A DNA stretch of 64,000 nucleotides, taken from NCBI GenBank assembly GCA_022606425.2, contig JAHDVF020000587.1:124001-188000 (forward strand), read 5' to 3'. The position numbers and the translations under genes were made by a program. Positions 20,496 through 31,059 of the stretch are shown here, piece by piece (the stretch's first letter is position 1; every line of letters starts with the position of its first letter). This DNA comes from Lepidostoma basale. Taxonomy: Eukaryota; Arthropoda; Insecta; Trichoptera; Lepidostomatidae. Under the pieces are notes generated by a model. The model did no database searches. It saw only the letters and a list, made by a program, of their open reading frames with translations, and was not told the origin of the DNA.

Positions 20496-20933
20496 TTTTG
20501 TTAAACCAAACAGGAACCACAGCTAATGAAGTAAGAACAGGGAGATGAATAACCCCGGAAAGGTAATAAAGTTGCGTATGTTTTTAGCTGTTCTATTACA
20601 TGCCATTGCGGGTCAGAGTTCATTGTAATTCAGTTAGTTGGCAAACAAGACCGGACTAAAATATTTGCCCACAATTAAGCGCACGATAAGCGGAGTTAAT
20701 TATGTTGTAATAAGCACGCCATTAGAAGCGAATTTCAAATGCTTCTGTAATTATTACTGGCCTTATTCGAAAGCACATTATAGCGATCGTTTCAAAGCAA
20801 GAAAAAGTTTTTCGGAAAGAAATTCTAGGGGAAAACTAACTTATTTTGTGAATGTGGGTAATATGGTGATATCTCTTACTTACCCGCATAGATCTCAAAA
20901 TTATCTTAAATGGTATTTTGTCATTTTTTATTG
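20496..20933. other. Unassigned intronic sequence
   Basis: Unique. The frame 20638-20937 (99 codons) begins MANKTGLKYLPTIKR but has no recognisable domain and runs into the MITE boundary, so I do not call a gene. Confidence 0.3.
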
Positions 20934-20937
20934 TTAA

Positions 20938-21701
20938 CCCTTAACGTACCGTGTTCAAAACAAAACGCTTGCTCCCATGTGGTAAGTTCAGTTTACCGCT
21001 AACTTTATCTAAATATCAAGCATATGACTAGATGAATCAAAATTTAATTTATGTCATCTTGTAGGGAATTTCATTAGGAATAGATCGATATCCATAACAT
21101 ACATGGATTATTTGAAAAACATATCATTATTAATTTTTTTCTGGAACCATGCGATTTCTGATATGTAATGCGTCATAGCATACGAGCGACTAAATATCAG
21201 GTATAAACTTGTCTGCGCGCCGCGGCCGGCGGGGCGAAGATAAAGGCACCTAGGCAAAATGTATAGTACGTTCAAGACAACGAGTACGTATTAATATTTG
21301 TCCCTTTTGGTAAAGTGTTAATATTTTCACAGTTCTGATATTATTAAGTTGCGTCCTGCGTTTCCGTCCACAGTGGTATTATTACGTACATATTGAAAAG
21401 GTCAAAGATATAATTTATAATACGTTCAAAACAGCGAGTAAGTATTTGTCACTTTTGATAAAGTTGTAAATATTAGCAAAACAAATTCTACCTTAACACG
21501 AATGAAGGTGAGGGCAGTCTTAGAAAATTTTTTTTTTTGGGATGATGGAAGTAATTTTTTGCTTTTTTTTTATTACGAAATATTGAAAACACTTCAATGG
21601 AGGATTACAATTTTTTTTATAATATTAGGGTCCATAGGTTTTAAGAAAATCAACTTTAAATTGGCAGTGGAAACTCAATTGACCACATGGCAACGCGACG
21701 G
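20938..21701. mobile_element. TTAA-flanked DNA element, copy 1 (piggyBac-like MITE)
   Basis: 764 bp between TTAA at 20934-20937 and 21702-21705. Ends CCCTTAACGTACCGTG and, reversed, CCGTCGCGTTGCCATG, so the terminal inverted repeats are short and imperfect. A second copy at 44713-45485 is nearly identical along its length and also lies between TTAA. TTAA duplication is the piggyBac hallmark. The shared 67-codon frame near the right end has no transposase feature, so the element is non-autonomous. Confidence 0.75.
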
Positions 21702-21705
21702 TTAA

Positions 21706-22152
21706 CAACATAAAGCTAAAATGGCAGTTCACAATGGTATTCCTGTACCTACCCTTATGTATGGAAGTATAAATAGTGTCTAAATAAATCATGTCATAAA
21801 TAGTTTTTAAAAGAACTCACGTCATAAATAGTGTCAGGCAAATAACTCATGTCATAAATAGTGGGGTATCAATAATGAGAGGCCTCTCACGATACTCTCA
21901 TATTAAATAGAATGAATAAATAAAAAAAAGGGAGCGAAAAAGAAGTCAATAATTTATTTATTGATAATTTTTTGGACCTATGAAACGAATGGATGAGGGT
22001 ATAATGGTTTGAAAGATATATACAAGTAGTGTAAATGGAAAAAGAAATCGAGAAAGGCCATGGAATACTAATATATAAAGGGAAACACGTAAGGCAGATG
22101 ATTGGATGATAAGTAAAAACTTCCGTTTATTGTAACAACAATCCCAACCCTA
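21706..22152 (+). mobile_element. Scattered A-LINE scraps
   Basis: 21713-21768 (AAAATGGCAGTTCACAATGG to ATGTATGGAAG), 21978-22075 (ATGAAACGAATGGATGAGGG, AAATCGAGAAAGGCCATGG) and 22088-22112 (GTAAGGCAGATGATTGGATG) match separate A-LINE parts, partly out of order. 21770-21870 has a short repeat of AACTCATGTCATAAATAGTG. Confidence 0.5.
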
Positions 22153-22401
22153 ACTACTTCCGTGGCCGAGTGGTAAGTGCATTGACTGCCACCCCGAAGG
22201 TTCCGGGTTCGATTCCCGGCGAGGTCAGCGTGATTGTCACACTGTCTTTGGTCTGGTGTAGAATTCACGTGACAATAAAATGGCGATAGATTAGCTACCT
22301 ATCACTTGTCATGAGAATCTTTATGATAGCTATAATACCCTTTACATCGATTTGGCTCATGCTGTCATGATGTAAAGAGCGATTCAATAAAATAATAATA
22401 A
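22153..22401 (+). mobile_element. S1 SINE, full-length copy
   Basis: CGTGGCCGAGTGGTAAGTGC carries the A box and GGTTCGATTCC the B box. The body matches 10982-11230 closely and the tail is (AAT)n. tRNA-like head intact. Confidence 0.9.
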
Positions 22402-22769
22402 CTGGTCTTTCATTCCTTTACAAAAATGTAAGTCTTTATCATAAACCCTAAATCCCCCCTCGCCCTCTTTCGGAGGGACACTCCGGGCCATACATTTAGC
22501 CCCATCATAAAACAACTACCAAATCACATTCCAACATTGTTCCCTTCAGACGTAAGAGGGATAGCCATTAGAGCTGAACTTCTGTAAGCCAGAAGATCCA
22601 AGTCCCAAGTCCAAGTCCTGGTGATGCCAACATCGGTTGGCGAAACATCTGTTGCCACACTCTCAGCGAATAAAAAGAAATTGTGTTATTATAACCGTGT
22701 TTTAAATTTTAACAGTAATAATGTTGAAGTATCATAGTGTTTCGGCCAAAATAATGGACTATTTAACAA
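22402..22769. other. Intronic sequence with one hammerhead-like motif
   Basis: Unique apart from the motif at 22618-22653. No frame of note. Confidence 0.3.
22618..22653 (+). ncRNA. Hammerhead-like motif with strong stem II
   Basis: CUGGUGA (A6 changed to G), extra U, six-pair stem II GCCAAC/GUUGGC with loop AUCG, then GAAAC-AUCU-GUU. Flanks differ from all other copies, indicating an independent repeat family. Confidence 0.5.
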
Positions 22770-22870
22770 ATTTTAAATTAATAATAATAATTATAATTAG
22801 GCTAATTTGTATAGCGCCATTTTCGTGAATAGCTCACCTCAAGGGCGCTTTGACAATGTTTTTAGCAATG
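22770..22870 (-). mobile_element. B-LINE 3' UTR (type 3 hairpin)
   Basis: Minus strand: double stem 22814-22848 with outer GCGCC/GGCGC and inner GTGA-GCTAT-TCAC, then TATACAAATTAGCC and an (ATT)n tail. A sister copy is at 54690-54780. Confidence 0.75.
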
Positions 22871-23516
22871 AGAGCTGCGAGAGAGAGATGAGAGAGAGAT
22901 GTGGTCAGTTTTGACAGATATTAAAAATGGGTTTCTTTGTCCGAAACATATTGGTTTTTAAATAATGTTCGTGTTTTTTACAAAGTTAAAAAAACATTGT
23001 CACAGAGATTTTTATTCGTATTAATTGCCATGAATTTTACTTAAAGTAAATGCCTCGTCTAATTTTGATCGCTCACGTAGATTTTGTTGAAATTATCCTG
23101 TCTGCAAGATACTTTTCTACTTGCTTTAAAGCTTAATGTGTGTATTCTGGGATGCGTAGAACTTAAACATTACATGTAAAATGATAACGCATTAAACTTA
23201 CAAACACACAACATGTACGGTTTCCCCCCGGGGCCCTCGGATCACGGCCGGTGTGTTGCGGTCCTCTGGGTGACCTGCCACCCCTTCCCTCCCCGCTGGT
23301 TCCCCTTCAACCACCCTCCCACGATCCTCCCCCTAACCGCACGGTGCGGTTACCACCGCCGCACTAACGCTGACGTGATTCCAAGGCGCCGTTTATCGGG
23401 GCAATATTTTATTATTTAATGCCATCATTATTTCATTACATGCAATCATTATATTATTAAATGCAATCATTATATTAATTAATGCAATCGTTATTTAATT
23501 TTATTTGTCATTATTT
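22871..23516. other. Intron with a strong GC-rich island
   Basis: 22910-23000 has a decayed GTCCGAAACAT repeat. 23213-23400 is among the most GC-rich stretches (CCCCCCGGGGCCCTCGG at its start) and is unique. 23400-23515 is low complexity (ATGCAATCATTATATTA repeated). Confidence 0.4.
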
Positions 23517-23757
23517 AACATTTTGAATGTATACAAATACTTGTTCCTCAACATAGTAGCAATCTTTCAAAAATTTGTCAGACGTGGTCGTCGTAAGAAG
23601 GGCGGAATGCGCAATATTGTATTACATAAAGCGATCGCTTAACCCAACCAATGACAGGTCATAAGTCCTAGAAACACCTCGACCACCATATTCTGTTTCC
23701 AAAAAACAATTAACATCTTCGTCTCTATTGAGATACAATTAATCCTTAATATTATCA
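23517..23757 (-). repeat. P repeat, reverse orientation
   Basis: Minus strand from TTGTATCTCAATAGAGACG (23757 side) through TTGGTTGGGTTAAGCGATCG to ATGTATACAAATACTTG-type hairpin-arm sequence at 23520. Confirms that the 8.4-kb hairpin arm belongs to the P repeat. Confidence 0.75.
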
Positions 23758-24070
23758 TTATTTAATTTAATGAAATCTGTTTTTTTTTTCATGCAATCGT
23801 TATATTATTTATCCAATCAATATAATTTACGATTTCTTGAACAATTATGTTAAACTCCATATTAAATAATTAATACAAATGATAACGTGTTTTCTAGAAG
23901 TTTTTTTATTACATTTGATAAAGCCCTAGAAAGGCGACCATGTTATTTTCATATTTTTAAATAAAATTTCTATAAAACAGACGTTTTCATTCGTATTTTC
24001 CAATCATTGATTCGTTTCAAGCAATTATTATTTAAATTAATGCAGTTATTGTTAAATTTTATTTATTAAC
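23758..24070. other. Low-complexity AT DNA and a decayed hammerhead-repeat flank
   Basis: 23825-24000 carries the TTCTTGAACAAT, ACTCCATATTAAATAATTA and ACGTTTTCATTCGTATT blocks of the TTGATAA-type repeat, with its ribozyme-like core eroded (GATAAAGCCCTAGAAAGGCG). Confidence 0.45.
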
Positions 24071-24140
24071 AATTAAACAAACTAACCATCAAGCCGTCCC
24101 CCGGAGCGCTAGGCATAGAGGATGGACTATCATATTGTTG
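24071..24140 (-). mobile_element. A-LINE 3' end stub
   Basis: AACTAACCATCAAGCCGTCC, a GGAGGCAGA-like block and TGGACTATCATATTGTT on the minus strand. 5'-truncated to about 70 bases, directly before the 43-bp satellite. Confidence 0.7.
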
Positions 24141-24144
24141 AGTG

Positions 24145-24645
24145 GAGACAAATATTATTGTACTGCAAATGTAGTCAGTCCCAATTTGACACAAATTTTC
24201 ATGTAATGGAAATGTAGTCATTCACAGTTTGAGACAAATTTTCTTGTCCTGCAAATGTAGTCGGTCACAGTTTTAGACATATTTACTTGTACTGCAAATG
24301 CAGTCAGTCCCAGTTTGAGACAAAATTTCTTGTACTGAAAATGTAGTCAGCCCCAGTTTGACACAATATTTCTTGTACTGCAAATGTAGTCAGTGCGAGT
24401 TTGATACAAATTTTCTTGTACTGCAAATGTAGTATGTCACAGTTTCAGACAAATGACTTGTGCTGTAAATGTAGTCAGTCCCAGTTCGAGACATTTGCTC
24501 TTGTACTGCAAATGTAGTCAGTCGTAATAATTTTTCTTGTACTGCAAATGTAATCAGTCATAGTTTGAGACATGTTTTCTTCTACTGTAAATGCAGTCAG
24601 TCCCAGTTTGAGATAAATTTTCTTGAACTGCAAATTTAGTCAGCC
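24145..24645 (+). repeat. 43-bp satellite, about 12 diverged units
   Basis: Units of roughly 43 bases containing TTGTACTGCAAATGTAGTCA and then GTCCCAGTTTGAGACAAATT. Units differ by point changes and small indels, so the array is old. The core CTGCAAATGCAGTC also occurs at 46784-46800, 46820 and 47940. Confidence 0.92.
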
Positions 24646-25080
24646 GCATAATGGGTGTTAAATTTTGTAAATTTCAAATTTCGTTTCATGGAATGAAAAT
24701 TTAAATTAGAATATGTTTCGAAAATTTTGCCCGCCTTTTGTAAGTAGTATCGCAGTGACCATTCATCCGTGCCGGATTCGCGGTCGACGCGGCGGGAGGG
24801 TGGGCGGCCCACCGAGGCGCACCGCGACCGCCACCACCGGCCAGGGCGCCTGCCGGCCGCCGCCCGCGTGCGGTGAGATGTTTGCGCGAGTTTACTATGT
24901 TTTAGACGCTGCAGTGTTTTACAAACTTTGCAAGAAAATAATTATTATTTTTCTATTACTCCCTTTCCTGTGATGGGTATCTTCTACACGTTGCTTCTAA
25001 TAACCGTCAATATCTCTATAAATATAATAAATACAAGGTAAAGATTTTAGGTATTGCTCCATAATATATTTACGCATTGA
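24646..25080. other. Intron with the most GC-rich island
   Basis: 24750-24890 is about the richest GC stretch of the window (GGCGGGAGGGTGGGCGGCCC and similar). It ends at TGCGGTGAGATG, which could be a donor site, but there is no convincing coding frame. A non-coding first exon or CpG-like regulatory island is possible; neither can be shown. Confidence 0.35.
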
Positions 25081-26000
25081 TTAACTAACTAACTAACCAC
25101 CACGCCGTCTCCCCGAATAGGTAGGCAGAATGAATGGACTGCCACACTTTTCTTTTCTAACATATTTCTCTCGATTTCTCAACATTCATGCATCGTGTCT
25201 TGCACGCGCGTCGATTTCTCTGACTCCTCACGTGGCCGACATTCAATATTTGATTTAATTGATCGTGCCATGTTTTCCTCGGTCTTCCTCTATTTCTGGT
25301 TCCATTTACATCGTTAACATATATTTTTTTTACCATTCTTTATTCATTCATTCTTTCCATATGTCCAAATCATCTTAGTGATCCTTTAATTATTATGTTC
25401 ATAACACCATCATTCGCACCGCATTCACTTCTTATATTTTCGTTCGACACTCTATCATACACAGAGTATCCACACATTCGTCTAAGAGATCTCATTTCTA
25501 CTGCATTTTCTATGAATGTTACCAATATTTGCAAGCTTAAAAAAGCCATAAAAATTGATATATTTATATATTCCAAGTATATTATATATTCCATGTTAAA
25601 AAGCATAAAAATTGGAGAAGTATTCTCCTGGCGTTGTCTAGCAAATGTAGCCATTCGTTGTCTAGCAAATGTAGCCTTTCGTTGTCTAGCAAATGTAGCC
25701 TTTCGTTGTCTAGCAAATGTAGTCTATTTTCATTCGACACTCTAATATACACAGATTTTTTCACACATTCCTCTAAGAGATCTCACTTCTAATGCATTTA
25801 TTCTGCTTTCATCCTACTTTTGCCAGTTCCATGCTTCGCTTCTATACATAAGAGTCGGTATAAGAACACCATTCTGCATGGCCATCTTAGCTTTTTTTGC
25901 TAAGCTTTTGTTTACGATGACAACTTTAAGATTCACTTTGTTGCCTGCCCCAACGCATTTTTCAATATCCCTCTCCACTCGCCCATCTTTTGTTAACATC
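25081..26000 (-). mobile_element. A-LINE pieces, reverse orientation, with an internal satellite
   Basis: 25081-25510 runs from the tail through the HVRSRRNRRA region to MRSLRRMCGYSVYD. A block from about 25728 repeats part of this (cattcgacactctaatatac) and continues upstream to 26000 (MYRSEAWNWQK, and the KDGRVERDIEKCVGAGNKVN part). The repeated interval shows that two A-LINE copies, or a duplication, flank the 25511-25727 insert. Confidence 0.75.
25632..25724 (+). repeat. 24-bp tandem repeat, 4 units
   Basis: Four head-to-tail copies of CGTTGTCTAGCAAATGTAGC plus CTTT, nearly identical, within the insert that separates two A-LINE segments. The AGCAAATGTAG core resembles the 43-bp satellite core. 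Confidence 0.9.
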
Positions 26001-26122
26001 TACTCTTCTTCTTTTTGTCTTTTCACCCCTCCGTGGTGCATAGGGCCTCAAAGATCCCTCTTCACCCGAATCTATCGCATGCCTGATGCCTAACATCATC
26101 CCAAGTGAGGCTTGTTGCTTTA
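26001..26122 (-). mobile_element. C5-LINE 3' end, RTE-like
   Basis: Minus strand translates in pieces to LDEVKATSLTWDDVRHQACD and ALCTTEG before a (GAA)n-like tail at 26005-26018, the usual end of one RTE-type ORF (tryptophan, an RW-type helix, A-L-C-T). Only the last 120 bases are present. Confidence 0.6.
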
Positions 26123-26415
26123 ACCTCGTCAAGATAGTTTGGACACACGGAAAGAACGAATGAAGAAAGAATGGTAAAAAGTATATATTAACAATGTAAG
26201 TTGATGTAGAAATAGAATTAGACCGAGGAAAACGTGGCACTATCAAATAAATCAAATATTGAATGTCGGCCACGTGTCGAGAACTCGACGTGCATGCATG
26301 ACACAATGTATGAATGTTGAGAAATCTAGAAAAGTATGTCAGAAAAGAACAGTCTGGCGGTCTATTATTTCTGCCTAGCCCTTCAAGGGGATGGCGTGAT
26401 CGTTAGTTAGTTTAT
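26123..26415 (+). mobile_element. A-LINE 3' end
   Basis: From ATAGTTTGGACACACGG through CCGAGGAAAACGTGGCACTA to GGCGTGATCGTTAGTTAG. Deletions in the RSRRN region break the frame. Confidence 0.8.
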
Positions 26416-26869
26416 TAGTCAAAACTTTTTTTTTTTTTTAGTAATATTCCATTTTGAAAATCTCTGCTTTAAAAAGTTTGTTTAACATTGCCATACTCCT
26501 GGTCCGGGAACTTGTGACCGAGAAGGCGTGACCGGTGTTGCCATTGTTAAGGTCAGGAGACTTTTAGTGCGCTCGGGTAGTTACCCGACATTCTAGCAGA
26601 GGTTTTCACTATCTCTATATTATATTGTGTGCCATACACACATTTCAAAACGATATATCCTAATGGAGAGTGATAGTGTATGTTTAGTATAAATAACTTT
26701 AAATATAGATAACCAAATAAGACGACCTTCGTGTCAGAATGGCAAGAGCTATGACTGCCACACCGATGGTTGTTACACTGTCTTCGGTCTGTTGTAGAAT
26801 TCACGTGACAATAAAATGGCGATGGATTAAGCTAAACTATCACATATCACGAGAATCTATATAAAAATT
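26416..26869 (+). mobile_element. Unassigned sequence, then an S1 SINE with a deleted head
   Basis: 26416-26720 shows nothing I recognise. 26721-26866 is an S1 copy: GACGACCTTCGTGTCAGAATG and GACTGCCACACCG remain from the tRNA-like head but the B box is lost, then TGTTACACTGTCTTCGGTC and the ACGTGACAATAAAATGGCG body. Confidence 0.65.
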
Positions 26870-27440
26870 AACTAACTTACCATCACGCCGTCTCTCCGAA
26901 AGTGCCACGTTTTCCTCGGTCTTCCTCTATTTCTGGTTCTATTTACATCGTTAACATATATTTTTTTTACCATTCTTTCTTCATTCATTCTTTCCACATG
27001 TCCAAACCATCTTAATGATCCTTTCATTATTTTGTTTCTACTGCATTGATCTCATTTCTACTGCATTTATTCTTTATTTCATTTGCCAGTTCCATGCTTC
27101 GCTTCCATACATAAGGGACGGTAGAAGAACACCATTGTGCACTGCCATTCTAGCTTTTTTGGATACGTTTTTGTTTGCGATGACAACTTTAAGTGCACCA
27201 TTCACTTTGTTGCCTGCCCCAACCCTTCTTTCAATATCCCTTTCCACTCGCCCATCTCTTGTAAAAATACTACCTAAATACACGAACTCATCTACTTGCT
27301 CCAAATTTTCACCATTCACAGACTGTCATGATTCACCAGGACTTGTAGTTCATGCACGTTGTCTGCGAGTGGGACAGAGTCATCCGCATACAAGAGACAG
27401 CTTACTGACACTCCGCTCATTTTGGCACCTACATCCAACT
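26870..27440 (-). mobile_element. A-LINE with part of the region after the YADD motif
   Basis: The frame 27074-27319 (minus) reads MNGENLEQVDEFVYLGSIFT, RDGRVERDIERRVGAGNKVN and then the block leading to LMYGSEAWNWQ. It links the reverse-transcriptase end (compare 49660-49935) to the C-terminal block. 3' part 26870-27060 has a large deletion of the RNRRA region. Confidence 0.85.
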
Positions 27441-27884
27441 CTTTCAGCTCTTTTAAAAATTAAATATTGATAAAATAACATATACCAAAGATACAAAAGC
27501 TAGCGTCCGATAAGGGTTACCTATAAGTTTAGATATGAATTATAATGAAGGTGATGTCAAGAAAAACAAACTCAAAAGTGTGAAAAACAGTGTTTGTTAA
27601 TTCATTTAAAAAAATCGTTATTATAATATACTTCAACCACCAATAAATGGTATTTATCTTACATGCCAAGATGTTGCAAAGCCTTCGGTTCTATGTCCTA
27701 TATTTAGTGAAGTAACAATTTCTACTTCCTCGACTTTGTGAGACTTAACTTAAGTTCTTCGGACTTAGCTTTACGAACATACACAGGTATTAAAAGTTTA
27801 TTATATTAGCTAGCTAAAGTGAACTGGTTGGCGTTGCATACATTGTTTATTCTTGCAACTTAAGCATCCCTTAAGATCCGGAAA
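27441..27884. other. Unassigned AT-rich intron
   Basis: No repeat family or frame recognised. Confidence 0.3.
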
Positions 27885-28450
27885 CTTTACTTCTTACTTA
27901 CTTCCTATGGCCATACAACTCTTGAAGAGTTTTAGCCTCCTTGATGATTTTCCCTATGCCCCTCGATCCTGCGCACTTTGCTCCCAGCAGTGCAAATTGC
28001 CTCACCTATACAGATCAGCCATAACACTATCCATTAACCGCTGTCTTTGCCTTCATAGAGGTCTTACTCCATCATCGGCTGTCTCTCGTGTCCGAGGAAG
28101 ACTCTCCTTCACAGCGGTGAATCCGCATGTGGCATAGACCCACCTACTCTTCCAGCAATCCCTCCATCCCGGGGGGATGGTAGCCAACAGGAATCTGAAG
28201 CGCCACAGCGTGTGGAGTTCTGGAAGGATCCATCCTCTGCACGTGCTCATTACAGTATCTTCTGCGTTGTCTGCTCCATCTCACGACATCCTCCACCTTG
28301 CAGATTTCGCGGATTGCCGTGTTCCTCACCCTATCTCGGAGAGTCTTTCCTGCTATCATCCTCAACGTCTGCATCTCTGCCACCCGCATTTTAGCCTTTG
28401 TTCTTGTGGTATCCGCTGTGGTCTCAATGCTATATGTCAGTATAGGCCTT
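27885..28450 (-). pseudogene. C3-LINE, RTE-like C-terminus
   Basis: Minus strand, 28144-28389: MRVAEMQTLRMIAGKTLRDR, NTAIREICKVEDVVRWSRQR, NEHVQRMDPSRTPH and VGYHPPGMEGLLEE. Two overlapping frames show a frameshift near 28140, after which the C-terminus continues to GAKCAGSRGIGKIIKEAKTL and a stop before a (TAAG)n-like tail at 27890-27910. 5'-truncated relic. Confidence 0.75.
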
Positions 28451-28499
28451 ATGTAGATTTTGTTTACTTATATCTTCTACAAAAAAAAAATCCCTTCTT

Positions 28500-28760
28500 G
28501 ATATCAGCCACTTGGAAGACCATCTATTGGGAACCCCTATGTTCTGGAGCAAATAGGTCTTGTTGTTACTGATAATTACCTGCGACAGCGCCGACATCAA
28601 TTCTTCTTTGCTCCGTCACGCAGAACCATCTTTGATGCCAGTAGGAAGAGCAATACGGATGTTGAATCTAATCGTCTCGGATTTGGACATGTTCAGTGTC
28701 AGTGAGGCAGTGTTCATTAAAAATATATTACAGATTCTGGAAAGAATTCTGACTCACTGA
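28500..28760 (+). mobile_element. D-LINE fragment, jockey/CR1-like C-terminus
   Basis: Two frames together give NYLRQRRHQFFFAPSRRT and, after a frameshift, MPVGRAIRMLNLIVSDLDMF. This matches the more complete copy at 29465-30120. Confidence 0.75.
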
Positions 28761-29464
28761 CGTCGACTTATTTGGGTTTCTTCTGATATGTATGATTTTT
28801 TGATTTCATGTCGTTTTTTTTTATCTTTGTTACACCGTTTTGTGTCCAAATGAGTCACCTAAATGTTTTTCGTTTGTTATGTCTCATTTGTGTATTATGT
28901 ATAAATAAATAAAATAAAAAGAAAGAGACGGAGGGACCTCTTCATCTCAGAAGACATAATTTCTGTTACATATTAAAAGAAAAAAAAAGCAATTTTCTCA
29001 ATTCGTAACATTAAGATTGTAATCTGAAAAGCAAATAGAAACATAAATTCAATCGTCTATTATCAGGTACCGTAACAGGCCGTAAATGGTCAATAATGAC
29101 CGAAAGGTGTTACGCCTTTCAATCGGTTAGTGATGTAACCGCACGGCCTACAAATGGGGCCGTCAATTAGTCCCTCGGGCCTCGGGCGCGCTGTTGAAAA
29201 TGTGTTTCTAATTGCTCATCTATACCGCTATCACACTGCCCGCGAGGCATAAATCAAAACCTGTCCGTAGGGTCGATTCGACCGCTCCTCGGAGGGAACA
29301 CTTACGTTTTACGGCGCGTGACTCACACACGGACGAAATGTGATTTCTTTGGTTTCATCTCATCGAAACTTGTAATTATATCATTCACATTTTTTTAGTA
29401 CCTGTATTTCGATCTTCTGGAATACGGAGGTACAATGTTTGTAGGTTTACCTCTTATTTGATCA
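28761..29464. other. Intron with unique GC-rich segment
   Basis: 29065-29330 is unique and moderately GC-rich, with ordered-looking sequence (AGGCCGTAAATGGTCAATAA, GGGCCGTCAATTAGTCCC). Candidate conserved non-coding DNA. No frame. Confidence 0.4.
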
Positions 29465-30120
29465 CATCATTGTCTGTTAATCGAGAAGGTACAGAAAAAA
29501 TTCTTACGATTTCTGTACCTTAAAGAGAACGGTTACTATCCCTGGCTGTACCCAACTGATTTCTTGCTGGGTATGCTGGACTTCCAATCATTGGAAATTA
29601 GACGAACCATCCACCTGGGTGTTCACTTTTTTCAACTGATTCGTGGTCGAATACATAACTCTGATATTTTGAATGACTTGACTTTGTTTGTCCCCGACAA
29701 TTATCTGCGACAAAGGCAACATAGATTATTTCACCTGTCACTGTGTAGAACCAATCTACCTAAGGTAATGCCCGTGGGCAGGGCAATAATACTATTAAAC
29801 CGCATCTCTTCGGATGTGGATATTTTTCACGATAGTGAGGCTACCCTCAGAAAGCATCTATCTCTTATGTATTAAATTACTATTTGCTTCTCTACTTATT
29901 GTACAAAAATGTTAATCTTTACCAAACTGTTCTCGAATATATTTTTTTTTAATTGTCTTCTGTTTTTCTTTTTTCTGACTTCCTCTCATTTGTTTTCTTG
30001 TTTTATTATTTGTAAATATGTTTTTTTAAATTGTTAATTTTATTTTTGTGATTATAAACGATTTGGATGTGTTATTCTGTAATGTTTATAATTTTTTGAA
30101 TAAATTGAAATTGAAATTGA
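29465..30120 (+). pseudogene. D-LINE C-terminus and 3' UTR
   Basis: Open from about 29465 to TAA at 29873. Blocks: IEKVQKKFLRFLYLKENGYY, PWLYPTDFLLGMLDFQSLE, VHFFQLIRGRIHNS, LFVPDNYLRQRQHRLFHLS, CRTNL and VGRAIILLN. This is the region after the reverse transcriptase in jockey/CR1-like insect LINEs (Y-P-x-L-Y-P...G-M-L-x-x-x-S-L-E). No start: 5'-truncated at insertion. The 3' UTR ends GAATAAATTGAAATTGAAAT plus A-rich tail. The frame is unbroken, so this copy is relatively young. Confidence 0.8.
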
Positions 30121-30153
30121 AAAAAAATCATGATCAATGATTTAAAAAATATT

Positions 30154-30350
30154 TAAGAAGCCAATACTTAAGGATTAATTGTATCTCAATAGAGACGAAG
30201 ATATATATTGTTTTTTTTTTAAAACAGAATATGGTGGTCGAGGCGTTTACAGGACTTATGACTTATTATTGGTTGGGTTAAGCGATCGCTTTATGTTAAC
30301 AACATTCCCCATTTCGCCCTTCTTACGAACACACCACGTCTGATTTTATT
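30154..30350 (+). repeat. P repeat, partial
   Basis: AAGGATTAATTGTATCTCAA then the P consensus, including AAGCGATCGCTT and ACATTCCCCATTTCGCCC, ending ACCACGTCTGA. 30351-30582 after it is unassigned apart from a duplicated ACAATCAACAAATGATAG. Confidence 0.75.
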
Positions 30351-30582
30351 TATTAAGGGTAACATACAGCGATATCAATAACATATACCATACGAGTATA
30401 TAAAAAAACATTTAGAATAATGAAAATAAGGCCAATTACATGCTACCACAAATATAAAATAATAGTTAACAATCAACAAATGATAGTGGTTAACAATCAA
30501 CAAATGATAGATATATTTGTAAATGTATACTTATACCTGTATACGAAATCCTGGATTTTCACAAAAGGGTGGTTAATTCAAA

Positions 30583-31044
30583 TTTAATTGTATCTCAATA
30601 GAGACGAAGACGCAAACTGGAAACTGAACATGGATGATCAAGGTGTTTACAGGACTTATGACCTGTCATTGGTTGGGTTAAGCGCACGCTTTATTTAATT
30701 ACAACATTCCCCATTCCACCTTTGTTATTATGATCATGCATGACAAATTTTGGAAGATGTATATATACTTCAAATCCATATCTATCTTCACGTGTCAGTT
30801 TCAAATCTACATAGATGGCTGATTGAAACTGACACGTGAAGATAGATATGGATTTGAAGTATATATACATCTTCCAAAATTTGTCATGCATGATCATAAT
30901 AACAAAGGTGGAATGGGGAATGTTGTAATTACATAAAACGTGCGCTTAACCCAACCAATGACAGGTCATAAGTCCTGTGAACACCTTGATCATCCATGTT
31001 CAGTTTCCAGTTTGCGGCTTCGTCTCTATTGAGATACAATTAAA
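30583..31044. repeat. 462-bp foldback of the P repeat
   Basis: Left arm 30583-30804 and right arm 30833-31044 are near-perfect inverted copies of the P repeat, with a 28-base loop and only a few mismatches and one small indel. Both outer ends read TTTAATTGTATCTCAATAG. The short arm-to-arm divergence implies a recent origin or ongoing gene conversion. The 68-codon minus frame at 30691-30897 is a by-product of the symmetry. Confidence 0.9.
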
Positions 31045-31059
31045 AATGATAGATATGTT

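Noticed and set aside
21502..21705. 67-codon frame conserved in both 770-bp TTAA elements
   Set aside because: Two recently diverged copies keep any frame by descent. It runs through the element end and TTAA and has no transposase feature.
24145..24645. CRISPR-like regular array
   Set aside because: The units are contiguous with no unique spacers and the genome is eukaryotic: a satellite.
24880..24900. Donor splice site after the GC-rich 24.8-kb island (first exon)
   Set aside because: GGTGAGATG is donor-like but there is no start codon context, no frame matching Groucho's N-terminus, and no promoter evidence.
30691..30897. 68-codon frame at the P foldback
   Set aside because: Its codons come from both arms of the palindrome; an artefact of symmetry.
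30583..31044. piggyBac-type TTAA insertion of the P repeat
   Set aside because: TTAATTG at the P end is part of the repeat itself in other copies (30160, 39603, 42070), so the flanking TTAA is not evidence of target duplication.
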